Notes: generated by a model from the letters alone, not told the origin. Counted from the first letter of the stretch, positions 1 to 9,565 are shown. The stretch: 64,000 nucleotides of DNA from JAPPHA01 sp963664045 (GCA_963664045.2 CAXXGT010000011.1:186001-250000); one strand, 5' to 3'. Program-made: numbers and translations.

Positions 1-858
1 GGCCTCCGCCGACATCGGCGGCATTTGCCGGAATTTCTTCAGTTCGCCCTCTGCCCTCTCACGTGCCTCCTTGGACAGTTTCGTTTTGGAAATCCGTTCC
101 TCGATCTCTCCGGCTTCGTCAACGCTTCCCTCGCCGTCGCCAAGTTCCTTCTGGATCGCCTTCATCTGTTCGTTCAGATAATACTCCCTCTGGGTACGCT
201 CCATCTGTGTCTTGACGCGACGCTTGATCTTTTTCTCAACCCTCAGGACCGACAGTTCGCTCTCGAGGTGAACCCAAATGGCTTCCAGCCGTTCGCCCAA
301 GTCGACAGTTTCCAGCAATTCCTGTTTCTTGTTCAGGGGAATTGCAAGGTGGCTCGCGACGATGTCTGCGAGAGTCGAAGGCGTCGTTTCTTCGGATATG
401 GCAGAGATGGCGTCATCCGAAACCTGTTTGCTGGCCTTGGCATAGGTCCCGAAAGCCTTGATTACAGCCTTGAACAGCGGCTTGGAGTATCCGTCGTCGG
501 ACTCTATGTCGGGAAATGGTTCGACGTCGACCTCGTAGTAATCCTCTTCCCGAACGTAGTCGAGAATCCGTACACGTTCCTTGCCCTCGACGATGACCTT
601 GACGGTTCCATCCGGTAGCTTGAGGAGTTGAACGACCGAGGCAAGCACGCCGATCGAGTAAATGCCTGATGGATCAGGGTCGTCGTCGGACGAATCCTTC
701 TGGGCCACCAGGAGAATCGGAGTGTCCTCGTTCATCACGAGTTCCAGCGCACGTATCGACTTGTCGCGTCCTACGAACAATGGAACGATCATGTGCGGGA
801 ACACGACGATATCCCGCAAAGGCAGAACCGGACACCTGTTCCCGGGTTTCTTAGTCAT
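1..858 (-). CDS. lon: Lon protease (ATP-dependent serine protease), N-terminal part, cut by window edge
   Basis: Reading leftwards from the ATG at 858 gives 286 residues without a stop, running off the window. The start (MTKKPGNRCPVLPLRDIVVF, then PHMIVPLFVGR) is the classic Lon N-terminal substrate-binding domain. Later come NKKQELLE, the coiled-coil-like ERTQREYYLNEQMKAIQKEL at about residues 220-240, and a charged helix. The AAA+ module and the Ser/Lys protease domain lie outside. Lon degrades misfolded and regulatory proteins in the cytoplasm. A GGACGAAACC stretch precedes the ATG. In many alphaproteobacteria clpX lies directly upstream of lon; here the 557 bases upstream hold no recognisable gene. 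Confidence 0.95.
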   Translation of the reverse strand, partial: MTKKPGNRCPVLPLRDIVVFPHMIVPLFVGRDKSIRALELVMNEDTPILLVAQKDSSDDDPDPSGIYSIGVLASVVQLLKLPDGTVKVIVEGKERVRILDYVREEDYYEVDVEPFPDIESDDGYSKPLFKAVIKAFGTYAKASKQVSDDAISAISEETTPSTLADIVASHLAIPLNKKQELLETVDLGERLEAIWVHLESELSVLRVEKKIKRRVKTQMERTQREYYLNEQMKAIQKELGDGEGSVDEAGEIEERISKTKLSKEARERAEGELKKFRQMPPMSAEA

Positions 859-1415
859 GGTTTCGTCCTGTCAATCCTGAAACTGGGTGACACAGAAATC
901 CGGTAATCGGCCCTGACTCTTCGCGGACTCCGTGCCTTGCCGCACGAATGAGCCAATTGGCGACGCCGCCTCCTGATCATGGTGCACGCAATTTATCTGG
1001 AATTGCAAACCGGATTTGTCAAGGATCACGGGCCTAATGAAACACCCGGGTTACCGTGAGCAGACCACCAATGCGGAATTCAACGCTGCCGCAGACCCAC
1101 TATTGACAATACCGCGCGGTCAACGAATGCAGGCAATGCGAGACCTGCGGCGCGGCTGCCCGCGCCATCGTGACGGTCGCCATCGGGGCGCCTATTCCTT
1201 CCCGGCTTCCGATGGAACGATTGGGGCCGCTGCCAGGGCGGCAACCAGGCGCTGGCACCGGCGGGCGGATTTGCCGGATCGCATTCCGCGGATTGGCGAA
1301 AGGACACGGCTGTCGCAGGACAATTCATCCGGTGCAAGGGCCAGTTATTTTGACGGTCGTGCCGGACGCAAATCCTGCCTGTTCGCGACAGGATCACCGC
1401 GAGTTCCCGTGCCGG
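859..1415. other. Intergenic stretch upstream of lon, no gene supported
   Basis: Only overlapping low-complexity frames rich in Arg/Pro/Ala are open here, and none has a ribosome binding site or a family resemblance. It must carry the lon promoter and the end of the leftward sugar cluster. A short palindrome (ACCGCGCGGT) sits inside a TTGAC/GTCAA inverted pair near 1103-1123, which could be a protein-binding site. I cannot place a promoter with confidence. Confidence 0.5.
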
Positions 1416-2417
1416 TCAATCCAGCGGACCCTTCAGTCGGACAGGCATTGCAATACGCACGGATTCACTGGCCGCGTCGGCGATCTGCTGAGCCGCAAGG
1501 CCGTCCTCCAGTGACGGCAAACCGGAGGCGTCATCAGATCGGATCGCTCCAAGGAACGCTTGCAGTTCGTCGGCGTAGGTCGGAGCAAACCGTTCGTACC
1601 ATGTCGGCATGGGCCCGTCCTGCGACTGTCCACCGGCCTTGCTTCTCAGGAAGCGTCCTACCGGTTCCTGAAACGTCTGCAGCATGCCCAGCGATCCGTT
1701 CACTTCAACTCGCTCGTCCTGTCCATAGGCGGCGCGCCAACTGAAATCGAACTGGCACAGCGCGCCACTGGGCATTCGCATCGTGATCATCGCCGTGTCG
1801 ACCTCGCCGATATCGGCGAAAGAAGGGTTCACAAGCACCGACCCCATGGCAAAGAGTTCCTCCGGATGTTCTCCGGTGATCCACCGCGCCAGGTCATAGA
1901 AATGCGCGCCTTTTTCGCCAAACAGCCCCCCGGATGTGCGGGTAAATTCCACGCTGGGCGGCGAGGCGGTGCGGGAGGTTATCAGGATCGCCTCGACACG
2001 GCCGATCTCGCCCGCCGAAACAGCCGCCTTGATACCTGCGTAACCGGCGTCGAACCGGCGGTTGAAGGCGGTGGCGGCAACCAGCCCCGCCCGGCGCGCC
2101 GAAGCAGCGATCTGCCGGGCGGTTTTCCGGTCGGAAGCCAACGGTTTTTCACAGAGGAACGGAACGCCCGCGACGATGCAGGCTGCCGCGACCTCTCCGT
2201 GCGAAGCCGTCGAGGACGCAATGATCGCGCCATCCAGGTCGCGCCTCAAGGCCTCCTCGACGGATTGGACGGCCAATGAACCGAATTCGGTGGCAAGGGA
2301 TTCGGCAGCGTCGGGAATCTTGTCGCAGACCACCGTGAGTCTGGCTTCCGGATGCGTGGCGACATTTCGCGCGTGAATTCGGCCGATTTCCCCCGCACCT
2401 ATTATCGCGAGTCGCAT
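1416..2417 (-). CDS. Gfo/Idh/MocA family NAD(P)-dependent oxidoreductase
   Basis: The protein of 333 residues starts MRLAIIGAGEIGRIHARN, a Rossmann nucleotide-binding motif (GAGEIG) at residues 7-12. CEKPLA follows at about residues 92-97, the lysine motif typical of this family. The C-terminal half is the alpha/beta substrate domain. These enzymes oxidise or reduce hydroxyl groups on sugars and inositols. The start at 2417 is chosen because GGGAGAAG stands 4-5 bases upstream and the Rossmann fold begins at once; an upstream in-frame extension to 2594 has no family character. It is the last gene of the leftward sugar cluster, 61 bases after the TPR gene. The exact substrate cannot be told. 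Confidence 0.9.
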   Translation of the reverse strand: MRLAIIGAGEIGRIHARNVATHPEARLTVVCDKIPDAAESLATEFGSLAVQSVEEALRRDLDGAIIASSTASHGEVAAACIVAGVPFLCEKPLASDRKTARQIAASARRAGLVAATAFNRRFDAGYAGIKAAVSAGEIGRVEAILITSRTASPPSVEFTRTSGGLFGEKGAHFYDLARWITGEHPEELFAMGSVLVNPSFADIGEVDTAMITMRMPSGALCQFDFSWRAAYGQDERVEVNGSLGMLQTFQEPVGRFLRSKAGGQSQDGPMPTWYERFAPTYADELQAFLGAIRSDDASGLPSLEDGLAAQQIADAASESVRIAMPVRLKGPLD

Positions 2418-2478
2418 GGTTCTTCTCCCACGCACGGAGCCTGTCGATCGGGCGACGGCTGATCTTGGCGCCCCTCCC

Positions 2479-3804
2479 TCAAGCTGCCTCGAGATCAGAC
2501 AACCTGGCCTGCATCGGAACCGAACCCGGGCGAAGGTCAAGGTACTCGTGAAGCAGGCGACGCGACAGCGCCGTATCGCCGGACGCGATGGCACAGTCGA
2601 TCAGGAAGATGTCGAGAACATCACGTTGCGCGTTGCTGCCGCCCATGTACGGAAACGAGAAACGCGCGGCAAGCAACCGGTCCGTCGCCCGGGCGGGATC
2701 TCCGGCCATTCGCGCGGCCAGGGCCTCGGACAGCGGCACCGCGATGCGGCCAGCCGCCTCGGCATCGAGAGATCGTTCGGCCTTGGCATAGCCTGCGAGC
2801 GAAGCGGAAAGGCGTCGCAGTCCCGCGCCGTCTTCTGCCATTGCCAGCACGAACAGCGTGTGCACATCGCTGAAGGTCAGGATGCGGTCGTCAACCATGT
2901 ACTGGCCCGCCTCGGCAAGATCGTCCCAACGCCCTCCGCAGTCCACGCCCGCGGCCTCCAGCCGCAAGAGGAAAGATGCGCAATCGGACATCTCCAGGTA
3001 ACCTGGCACCGCTTGCGGTGCGAGCCACCGGTCGTAATAGTCGAGCGCGCCGTCGTAACGGCCCGCCTCGTAGATAAACAACGCCTCATGCCACAACAGG
3101 TGATGCCGCATCGGTCCGCGCCCGTCCCAAAAGCTGGCCGGCCGCTCCATCCACTCCAGCCCTTCGATCAGCCGCCCTTCGGCCTCCATCACATGCGCCA
3201 CGGAATGCACCGACCAGAGATCGTCGGGCTCCAATTCGGCACCGCGCCGGTCGAGGGCTTCCGCGCGCGCGAATTCGCCAACTTCTTCCAGCCCCATGCA
3301 CGCCATGCCGTAGACGAATCCGGCACCAGGAATCGTGTCGTCCCAGTCGGCCAGGGACCGGCCCGCAAGGGACCGCAGGTAATCGGGGCGTCCCAGCATC
3401 ATCGCGTTCAAATGCTGCACGCGAAGTGCAAGCAGGTCGTGCGGTGTGCCGGTCAGGATCGCGTCCCAGATTTTCTGCGCGCCCAGGGCGTCGGCATCGA
3501 GCCACGCTTTCAGGGCGCTCACATGTAACCGCTCGGCCCGCGTCGCGGTCCGCGCGAGCGCCTCGGCGCGTGCATGGGCTTCGGCGGCCGCGGGCATGTT
3601 GGAGCCAAGGCGCGAGAATAACAGCAGGTAGCCACGCAGAACCCAGCCCGCGGGCACTTCCGGGTCGTCCCGCAAGAGGCTGTCGACCCGGTCCATCACG
3701 TCGGCGCGAAAGGTGAAGCAACTGTGCATCGCGGCGAAAAGCCTGTCCGCCGAGGCTTCGACACCCAAGGTCCACGTCACGCCGCGGGGATCTCGGACAA
3801 GCAT
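2479..3804 (-). CDS. TTC38-like tetratricopeptide repeat protein
   Basis: The 441-residue protein is nearly all alpha-helical and rich in Ala, Leu and Arg. Pairs of amphipathic helices recur, and DDLWSVHSVAHVMEAEGR at about residues 194-211 matches the His-rich helix conserved in the TTC38 family. No signal peptide or membrane segment is visible. The start at 3804 has GAGGA 5-9 bases upstream. Bacterial TTC38-like proteins have no settled role. This one lies between a zinc alcohol dehydrogenase gene (ends 18 bases before it) and a Gfo/Idh/MocA gene, so it is probably co-transcribed with sugar-oxidising enzymes and may be a scaffold or adaptor. That role is inference only. Confidence 0.8.
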   Translation of the reverse strand: MLVRDPRGVTWTLGVEASADRLFAAMHSCFTFRADVMDRVDSLLRDDPEVPAGWVLRGYLLLFSRLGSNMPAAAEAHARAEALARTATRAERLHVSALKAWLDADALGAQKIWDAILTGTPHDLLALRVQHLNAMMLGRPDYLRSLAGRSLADWDDTIPGAGFVYGMACMGLEEVGEFARAEALDRRGAELEPDDLWSVHSVAHVMEAEGRLIEGLEWMERPASFWDGRGPMRHHLLWHEALFIYEAGRYDGALDYYDRWLAPQAVPGYLEMSDCASFLLRLEAAGVDCGGRWDDLAEAGQYMVDDRILTFSDVHTLFVLAMAEDGAGLRRLSASLAGYAKAERSLDAEAAGRIAVPLSEALAARMAGDPARATDRLLAARFSFPYMGGSNAQRDVLDIFLIDCAIASGDTALSRRLLHEYLDLRPGSVPMQARLSDLEAA

Positions 3805-3821
3805 CTTGGTCCTCGCTACAC

Positions 3822-4884
3822 CTAACTGCGTATGTCGATGAGAATCTTCATGTGGTCGGTTCCGGGCACGGCGAGCGCGTCGAACCCTTTCTCGATCGCC
3901 TCTTCCAGGGGAATCGTTCCCGTCACCATGGTTTCAACCGGGAAGCCTCCGCTGCCGATCAAGGCGGTCAGGCGCGGGCCGATGGTGATGTCGTTGCCCA
4001 GGCACCCCATCAGGCGGATGCCCTTTTCGCACAACCGGAACAGGTCAACCGGCTGCCTTTCCATGAACAGCCCAACCAGTGCCAGGGTTCCCACGTGGCG
4101 CAGCGCGTCGACACAGAGGTCGAAGGCCGCCAGGGTGACCCGCGCATTCGATCGCAGCGTCCACACCTGCCTCGGTCTCCCGGGCAATGGCTTCCAGCAC
4201 CTCCTCCGGCGGACCACCGAACAGCCTGAGATCATCGAATCGTTCGAGATGCGCCAGCCGGTGCCTGTTCGGGTCGTAGACGAAGATCCTCAAAGCTCCC
4301 GATGCGCGTGCCGCAAGGGCTGTAAGGGCGCCGATGGGCCCCGCACCGGTGATCAGCACGGACTGGCCGACCCGCAGCCCCGCCTCGTCGATGGCGTTCA
4401 CGGCCACAGCCGAAGGCTCCAGCAAGGCGCCCTGCAGATCGCTCACGTCGTCTGGCAGCAGGACGAGATTTTCTTCCGGCACCACGACTTGCTCTCCCAT
4501 CCCTCCCCAATGCCAGGACAGGCCAACGAGCCCGACGATCGGGCTGAACTGGCCCAGGTTGCGCCGGGCGTAGTAGTCGCCCTTGGTCATCAGGTGCGGC
4601 AGGATCGCCACCCGGTCCCCTGCCCTGAATCCGGAAACCTCCGGGCCGGTTTCCTCGACGACCGCGGAAAACTCGTGGCCCAGGATCATCGGTGCCGCGG
4701 CCCCCGTGGCCGGATGCGGCTCGGTCGGGATGAAGACCGGGCCGGCGAGATACTCGTGCAGATCGGTTCCGCAGATGCCGCAATAGGACACGCGGACCGT
4801 CACGTCGTCGCCTGTCGGCGCAGTTGGAGGCGCGACCTCGTCAATGCGCAGGTCACCCTTTCCGTGGAAGCGAAGTGCCTTCAT
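3822..4884 (-). pseudogene. Zinc-dependent alcohol/polyol dehydrogenase (butanediol or sorbitol dehydrogenase type), frameshifted
   Basis: Two frames together give one medium-chain dehydrogenase. From 4884: MKALRFHGKGDLRI, the catalytic zinc motif YCGICGTDLHEY, GHEFSAVVEETG, and the NAD-binding GAGPIG. This frame is coherent to ECAGH near 4136. The rest (LAAFDLCVDALRHVGTLALVGLF to the stop at 3822) is in the next frame. Removing one base from the GGG run at 4133-4135 (CCC on the coding strand) restores ECAGHLAAFDLC and the family's usual spacing, for about 353 residues. The enzyme would oxidise a secondary alcohol or polyol. It is either a recent pseudogene or a one-base sequence error. The start overlaps no neighbour and follows the SMP-30 stop by 8 bases. 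Confidence 0.85.
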
Positions 4885-4892
4885 CGCGGCCC

Positions 4893-5765
4893 CTATCCTG
4901 CAAAAGGCGTTTCCGGGATACCGGTCACGCCGAGGTCGTGGACGGCAAAAACCATGCCTGCCTCCTTCTCGTGGTGGTACCGGATGCCGAATGGCCGCGC
5001 CATCGAAGTGATGTAGGCGATGTCAAGGTTTGGCCCACCGAACATGACACTCGTGGTCGAGAAGACGGGCAGCCCGACCACGCGATCCAGCGCGCCCCCG
5101 GGGTCGAACCGGACCAGTCGGCCGGAATAGACCTCGGCGACCCAGACGAATCCCTCGGCATCGACCGTCATGCCATCGGGGTAGCCCTGGAAATCCGCGA
5201 AAGAGGCAAAGATACGGCGGCTCAGCACGTCACCGGTTGCGGTATCGTAATCGTAGGCAAAAATTGTCTTCTTGAACGAATCCGCAAAGTACATCGTGCC
5301 GCCGTCTGGCGAAAAACACGGGCCGTTGGAGCAGATGATGTCGCGGTCAAGGGTGGTAAGGGTCATGTCGGGGTCGAGGCGGAAGAGTTTCGCAACCGGG
5401 CCTTCTTCCTGATAGTCCATCGTGCCTGCGATGAACCGTCCTTGGCGGTCGGTCTTGCCGTCGTTGAACCGGGGCCTCAGCTCTCCAGGATGGGTTTCGT
5501 TGATACGCTCCACCTCGCCGGTTTCGAAATCCAGCGTAAAGAATCCCGAGCGCAGCGCGACAACGGCGCCGCCGTTTTCGCGCAGCGCGCAGGCGCCGAT
5601 GTGCTCGGGCATGGCCCATGTTTTCATGTCGCCGCCGGCAGCATCCACGCTGTGCAGCGCAGGCGCATAAATGTCGACCCAGAAGAGACGGTTGGATTTC
5701 GGATCCCAGAGCGGGCCCTCCCCCAGCTGGCTTTCGTGTTTCACGAACACTTCAATACGTAACAT
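4893..5765 (-). CDS. SMP-30/gluconolactonase/LRE family protein
   Basis: This 290-residue protein is a six-bladed beta-propeller lactonase. LGEGPLWD at residues 15-22 carries the metal-binding Glu. RFNDGKTDRQGRFIAGTMD near residue 100 holds the conserved Asn/Asp pair, and CSNGPCFSPDG and DGMTVDAEGFVWVA hold later metal ligands. It probably hydrolyses a sugar lactone produced by one of the neighbouring dehydrogenases. GGAGGACAGGAC precedes the ATG at 5765, a strong ribosome binding site. The order GMC oxidoreductase, lactonase, alcohol dehydrogenase fits oxidation of a sugar to a lactone and then to an acid. No signal peptide is seen, so it acts in the cytoplasm. Confidence 0.9.
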   Translation of the reverse strand: MLRIEVFVKHESQLGEGPLWDPKSNRLFWVDIYAPALHSVDAAGGDMKTWAMPEHIGACALRENGGAVVALRSGFFTLDFETGEVERINETHPGELRPRFNDGKTDRQGRFIAGTMDYQEEGPVAKLFRLDPDMTLTTLDRDIICSNGPCFSPDGGTMYFADSFKKTIFAYDYDTATGDVLSRRIFASFADFQGYPDGMTVDAEGFVWVAEVYSGRLVRFDPGGALDRVVGLPVFSTTSVMFGGPNLDIAYITSMARPFGIRYHHEKEAGMVFAVHDLGVTGIPETPFAG

Positions 5766-5909
5766 GTCCTGTCCTCCCTGGGGCCGAATGTCACGGAATT
5801 TCGGCCATTTCCCTCCATCCGGGAATCACGCGACGGTGGTTTCGCGCGTCCCGTCGGTGATTCGGCCATCGCACGCGGCCCGGCGCGTGCCGGAGACCTG
5901 CATGGTCCG

Positions 5910-7502
5910 TCAATTTCCTGCCTCCAGGATCAGGTCGCTGGCCTTTTCACCGATCATGATCGAGGCCGCGTTCGTGTTCGAGCTGATCAGGCGAGGCATG
6001 ACCGAGGAATCGCAGACGCGCAGTCCCTCCAGTCCACGGACGCGAAGCGCGGTATCGACGACCGCATCCGCATCGCCGCCCATGCGGCAGGTGCCGACGG
6101 GGTGATAGGCCGTGCGACCGTGGCCGCGGATGAACCCGGCGATTTCGTCATCCGTTCTCGCGGTTGCAGCCGGAAAATGCTCGGAGGCGCCGATCAGAGC
6201 GAATGCCGGTTGCCTGGCGATCTCCCGCATCAGTTTCACGGCCGCCACCGTCTTTTTCAGATCTTCGGGCTCCGCAAGGTAGTTCGGGTCGATCAAAGGC
6301 GGCGCGGCCGGTTCGGCGGACATGAGACGGACGGTACCGCGGCTTTCCGGACGAACAAAATACCCGTTGAACATGCAGCCAGCCCCGGTGGGTGAGGGCG
6401 ACGTGCCCGGCTCGGTGCCCGAGGCGGGCTCGAAATGGAGTTGCGTGTCAGGGGTCGGGGACGCCGGGTCCACTGACCAGAAGGCACCGCCTTCGACGAT
6501 GGTCGAGGTCACCGGGCCGGTGCCAAACAGCACGTATTGCAACCCTGCACGGAGCATCCGGTGCCAAGCCTTGTACTTGTCGAGACCGAGACCCCGGTCG
6601 ACGGAAAGGATGAGATCGATGTCCAGATGGTCCTGGAGGTTCAGGCCAACGGCGGGCAGATCGGCAACGACATCGATGCCAAGCGCGCGGATATCGTCCG
6701 CAGGACCAATCCCGGACTGCATCAAGAGCTTGGGGGACCCGATGGCGCCTGCCGCAACGATCACCTCGCGCGCCGCGCGAATGGATTCGCGCCTACCCTT
6801 GGAGACAAGTTCGATTCCCGTCGCGCGGCAGTTGTCGACGACGACCCGGATAACAAGGCAATCGGTGCGGACACTGAGACCGTTCCGGGAACTGGCCGGG
6901 CGGAGATAGCCGGTGGCCGTGGAGCACCGGCGCCCGCGCCAGGTGTACGTTTGGTAGATACCCGTTCCGTCCTGGCGCGTGCCGTTGAAATCGTATGTGT
7001 ACGGGATACCGGCCTGCTGGCACGCCCGGACGAAAACCTGTGTCAGCGGATCGGGCGTCATGGTCGAAATCCCCTGAGGACCTTCGGTTCCGTGGAACTC
7101 GCCAGCCAGCATGTCATTCCTTTCCGATTTCCGGAAATACGGCAGGACATCGGTGAATCCCCAACCTGCACACCCGAAGTCCCGGACCCATCCGTCGTAA
7201 TCTTGCGGACAGCCCCGCGTGAACACCTGGCCGTTCACGGAACTTCCGCCCCCGAGAACGCGGCCCTGGACAAATGGCATCTCGCGGCCGTTCAGATTGG
7301 CTTGACGTATGGTGCGGTAGTTCCAGGTCAGGCTGCCTTCAAGGAGCTTGAAGAGCCCGGCAGGGCGGTGGATGTTGGGATTGGTATCGCGCGGACCGGC
7401 CTCGATCAGAAGGACCGAGACGTCATCTCGGGTGCTGAGCCGGTTCGCGATGACGCATCCTGAAGCACCGGCGCCAACAATGATATAGTCGAACTCCCTC
7501 AT
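5910..7502 (-). CDS. GMC family FAD-dependent oxidoreductase (choline/alcohol dehydrogenase type)
   Basis: At 530 residues this has the GMC layout. FDYIIVGAGASGCVIANRL at residues 4-22 binds FAD. The signature GRVLGGGSSVNGQVFTRG follows at about 85-102. The C-terminal HPVGTCRMG near 465 carries the catalytic His, and SNTNAASIMIGEKASDLI closes the FAD site. It would oxidise an alcohol or sugar hydroxyl and pass electrons to the respiratory chain or oxygen. The start at 7502 is set by the FAD motif; the frame is open for 78 more codons upstream, but that part covers a tandem repeat and the divergent promoter region. It leads the leftward sugar cluster and diverges from the ABC transporter. Confidence 0.92.
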   Translation of the reverse strand: MREFDYIIVGAGASGCVIANRLSTRDDVSVLLIEAGPRDTNPNIHRPAGLFKLLEGSLTWNYRTIRQANLNGREMPFVQGRVLGGGSSVNGQVFTRGCPQDYDGWVRDFGCAGWGFTDVLPYFRKSERNDMLAGEFHGTEGPQGISTMTPDPLTQVFVRACQQAGIPYTYDFNGTRQDGTGIYQTYTWRGRRCSTATGYLRPASSRNGLSVRTDCLVIRVVVDNCRATGIELVSKGRRESIRAAREVIVAAGAIGSPKLLMQSGIGPADDIRALGIDVVADLPAVGLNLQDHLDIDLILSVDRGLGLDKYKAWHRMLRAGLQYVLFGTGPVTSTIVEGGAFWSVDPASPTPDTQLHFEPASGTEPGTSPSPTGAGCMFNGYFVRPESRGTVRLMSAEPAAPPLIDPNYLAEPEDLKKTVAAVKLMREIARQPAFALIGASEHFPAATARTDDEIAGFIRGHGRTAYHPVGTCRMGGDADAVVDTALRVRGLEGLRVCDSSVMPRLISSNTNAASIMIGEKASDLILEAGN

Positions 7503-7521
7503 ACACAGGCCTCGAATCTTT

Positions 7522-7550
7522 CCCGGATGGCGTCCCGGATGGCGTCCCGG
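7522..7550. repeat. Tandem 12-bp repeat in the divergent promoter region
   Basis: The unit CCCGGATGGCGT occurs twice in a row (7522-7533 and 7534-7545), followed by a partial third copy CCCGG. It lies about 20 bases upstream of the GMC oxidoreductase ATG and 170 bases from the ABC ATPase start. It could be a slippage product or a pair of regulator sites. Nothing more can be said from sequence alone. Confidence 0.7.
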
Positions 7551-7717
7551 GGATACAAATGCAATAAAGTGCGTGATACAATACCATTTCAAGGCAGTTC
7601 TACTGCAAAGAAAGTTGCAGGCAGGGGGGATTACATGCTGGCGGTACCGGCCGGTGGCACACGATATTTCCTTGATTCTCCCGGTCGGCGTGTACGTGCC
7701 CGAATTGGCGCCAACCC

Positions 7718-8500
7718 ATGACCGGGGCGAATCCACCTCTTCTCGAAATGCGGGGAATCACGAAACGATTCGGCGCGATCACTGCGCTCGATCATGTCGA
7801 TCTATGGCTTTATCCAGGCGAAGTGCTCGGTGTCGTCGGGGACAATGGCGCCGGAAAATCGACACTGATGAAGGTCCTTTCGGGACTTTATGCCGCGAGC
7901 GTGGGAGAAATCGTCTTTGACGGCCATCCTGTTCACCTGAACTCGCCGCGGGACGCGCAGGACATCGGAATCGAGATGGTCTACCAGGACCTTGCGCTTG
8001 CAGGGAATCTTCCGGTGCACGAGAACATCTACCTGGGACGGGAACCGGGGCGCCAGCGGCTCGGTTTCAAGATCGTCGACAGAAAACTATCGCGCAAGAT
8101 GGCGAAAAAACATCTGGACCGGCTTCATATCAACGTCAAGTCGGTAGATCAGAAGGTCGAGGAACTGTCCGGCGGCCAGGCGCAGGCGGTCGCGATCGCG
8201 CGCGCGACGGCCTTCGACGCCCGCCTGGTCATCATGGACGAGCCAACGGCAGCACTGGCGATCAAGGAAGTCGGAAAGGTCCTGGACCTGATCAAGCGGC
8301 TCAGGGATCACGGGACCAGTGTCATCCTGATCAGCCACCGGATGGATGACGTCTTTTTCGTCTGCGACAGGGTCATGGCCCTGTTCCACGGCCGAAACTT
8401 CGAGGAGTCCGAGATCGCGAACACGAGCCGCAACGAGGTGATTGGCTGGATCATGGGTACAAAGGGACATACCGAGGCGCTGGCACATGACCGTCTCTGA
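7718..8500 (+). CDS. Sugar ABC transporter ATP-binding protein, single-domain CUT2 type (FrcA-like)
   Basis: This is a single ATPase domain of 260 residues. It has the Walker A GDNGAGKST at 41-49, Q-loop VYQDLALA near 88-95, signature LSGGQAQAV at 150-158, Walker B LVIMDEPTAAL at 170-180 and switch His in ISHRMDD. Most ribose-type (CUT2) importers use a double ATPase such as RbsA; a single domain of this size resembles the fructose importer FrcA. The gene leads a three-gene transporter operon with permease and binding protein. The coding end overlaps the permease start by 14 bases, which suggests translational coupling. Substrate is probably a monosaccharide or polyol. Confidence 0.93.
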   Translation: MTGANPPLLEMRGITKRFGAITALDHVDLWLYPGEVLGVVGDNGAGKSTLMKVLSGLYAASVGEIVFDGHPVHLNSPRDAQDIGIEMVYQDLALAGNLPVHENIYLGREPGRQRLGFKIVDRKLSRKMAKKHLDRLHINVKSVDQKVEELSGGQAQAVAIARATAFDARLVIMDEPTAALAIKEVGKVLDLIKRLRDHGTSVILISHRMDDVFFVCDRVMALFHGRNFEESEIANTSRNEVIGWIMGTKGHTEALAHDRL

Positions 8501-9506
8501 AGACACGCTGCTGGATGAATTCGAGACACCCGCCGCCCAGAGGATGCGGCTGATCGAGAGGTATGGCGTTTTCGCCGTCGTCATCCTGATGATGATTGTC
8601 CTGTCGATTCTCGAACCGGACATCTTTCCGACGACGCAGAACCTGACCAACGTCCTGCGCCAGGTCGCAATGAACGCTCTGCTGGCCCTGGGGCTCTACA
8701 TCGTCATCATGACGGCGGGAATCGACCTGTCAGTCGGGTCGATCATGGCACTGGCGACGATGCTTCTGGCCATGGCCGACACGGGCGGGCTGCCCTGGCC
8801 GCTGGCCTTGTTCATCGGACCGCTGGTCGGGATCGCCTGCGGCGCTGTCAACGGCCTGGGGCTCACGGTGCTGCGCCTGCCGCACCCGTTCATCATGACG
8901 CTCGGGACGCTCTATTCAATCCGGGGGATTACGAACCTCGTCTCCGGGGGGCGCCCGGTCTCAGGTGTCTCGCCGGAGGTTCGCTTCCTCGGTTCCGGTG
9001 AAATCCCGCTGCCGTTTCTCGGCGAGTACGCCTCATTTCCGGTCAGCGCGATTGTCGTTCTGGTCTGCTACGGCGGGGTGGCCTATTTCATCAACAAGGT
9101 CTCGCTCGGCCGTCATATCGTGGCCGTAGGCGGCAATCCCCAGGCTGCACGGGTCAGCGGCATCAATGTTGATCGCGTGCTTCTGATCGTCTATTGTCTC
9201 TCGGGCTTTTTTGCTGGCTTGGCAGCGCTCATGATGGCCGGAAGGACGGGCGCGGGCTTTCCCAACGCCGGCATCGGGGCCGAGCTTGATGCCATCGCCG
9301 CGGTTATCATAGGCGGGGCCAGTTTCTTTGGCGGCCGGGGCACGGTGCTGGGTGTCTTCGCGGGAGTCCTGGTCATGGGCCTTCTTCGCAATGGGCTGAA
9401 CCTGATGGACGTCAGCGCCTTCTGGCAGCAGACAATGATCGGAATGATTGTTGTCGGAGCGGTTTATGTGGATGTGCTGCGCAGGAGGGCCGGCGCTGCA
9501 TCATGA
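8487..9506 (+). CDS. Sugar ABC transporter permease (CUT2/RbsC family)
   Basis: The 339-residue protein has about nine or ten hydrophobic segments and the CUT2 permease motifs GIDLSVGSIMALATM near residue 80 and AVGGNPQAARVSGI near 215-230. It forms the membrane channel of the importer with the ATPase upstream and the binding protein downstream. The start ATG at 8487 lies inside the end of the ATPase gene; a longer frame from 8442 would add 15 non-family residues. The stop at 9506 lies 59 bases before the binding-protein start. Confidence 0.93.
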   Translation: MTVSEDTLLDEFETPAAQRMRLIERYGVFAVVILMMIVLSILEPDIFPTTQNLTNVLRQVAMNALLALGLYIVIMTAGIDLSVGSIMALATMLLAMADTGGLPWPLALFIGPLVGIACGAVNGLGLTVLRLPHPFIMTLGTLYSIRGITNLVSGGRPVSGVSPEVRFLGSGEIPLPFLGEYASFPVSAIVVLVCYGGVAYFINKVSLGRHIVAVGGNPQAARVSGINVDRVLLIVYCLSGFFAGLAALMMAGRTGAGFPNAGIGAELDAIAAVIIGGASFFGGRGTVLGVFAGVLVMGLLRNGLNLMDVSAFWQQTMIGMIVVGAVYVDVLRRRAGAAS

Positions 9507-9565
9507 TTTCCGGACATTACCCGGACGAGGCCCTCGAACATAAACGAAATCAAGGGAGTAAGAAC

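Noticed and set aside
2416..3528. Rightward 370-codon frame opposite the TPR gene
   Set aside because: Antisense shadow; the leftward frame has a clear TTC38-like pattern and a ribosome binding site.
3832..5016. Rightward 394-codon frame across the dehydrogenase and lactonase genes
   Set aside because: Antisense shadow crossing two real leftward genes.
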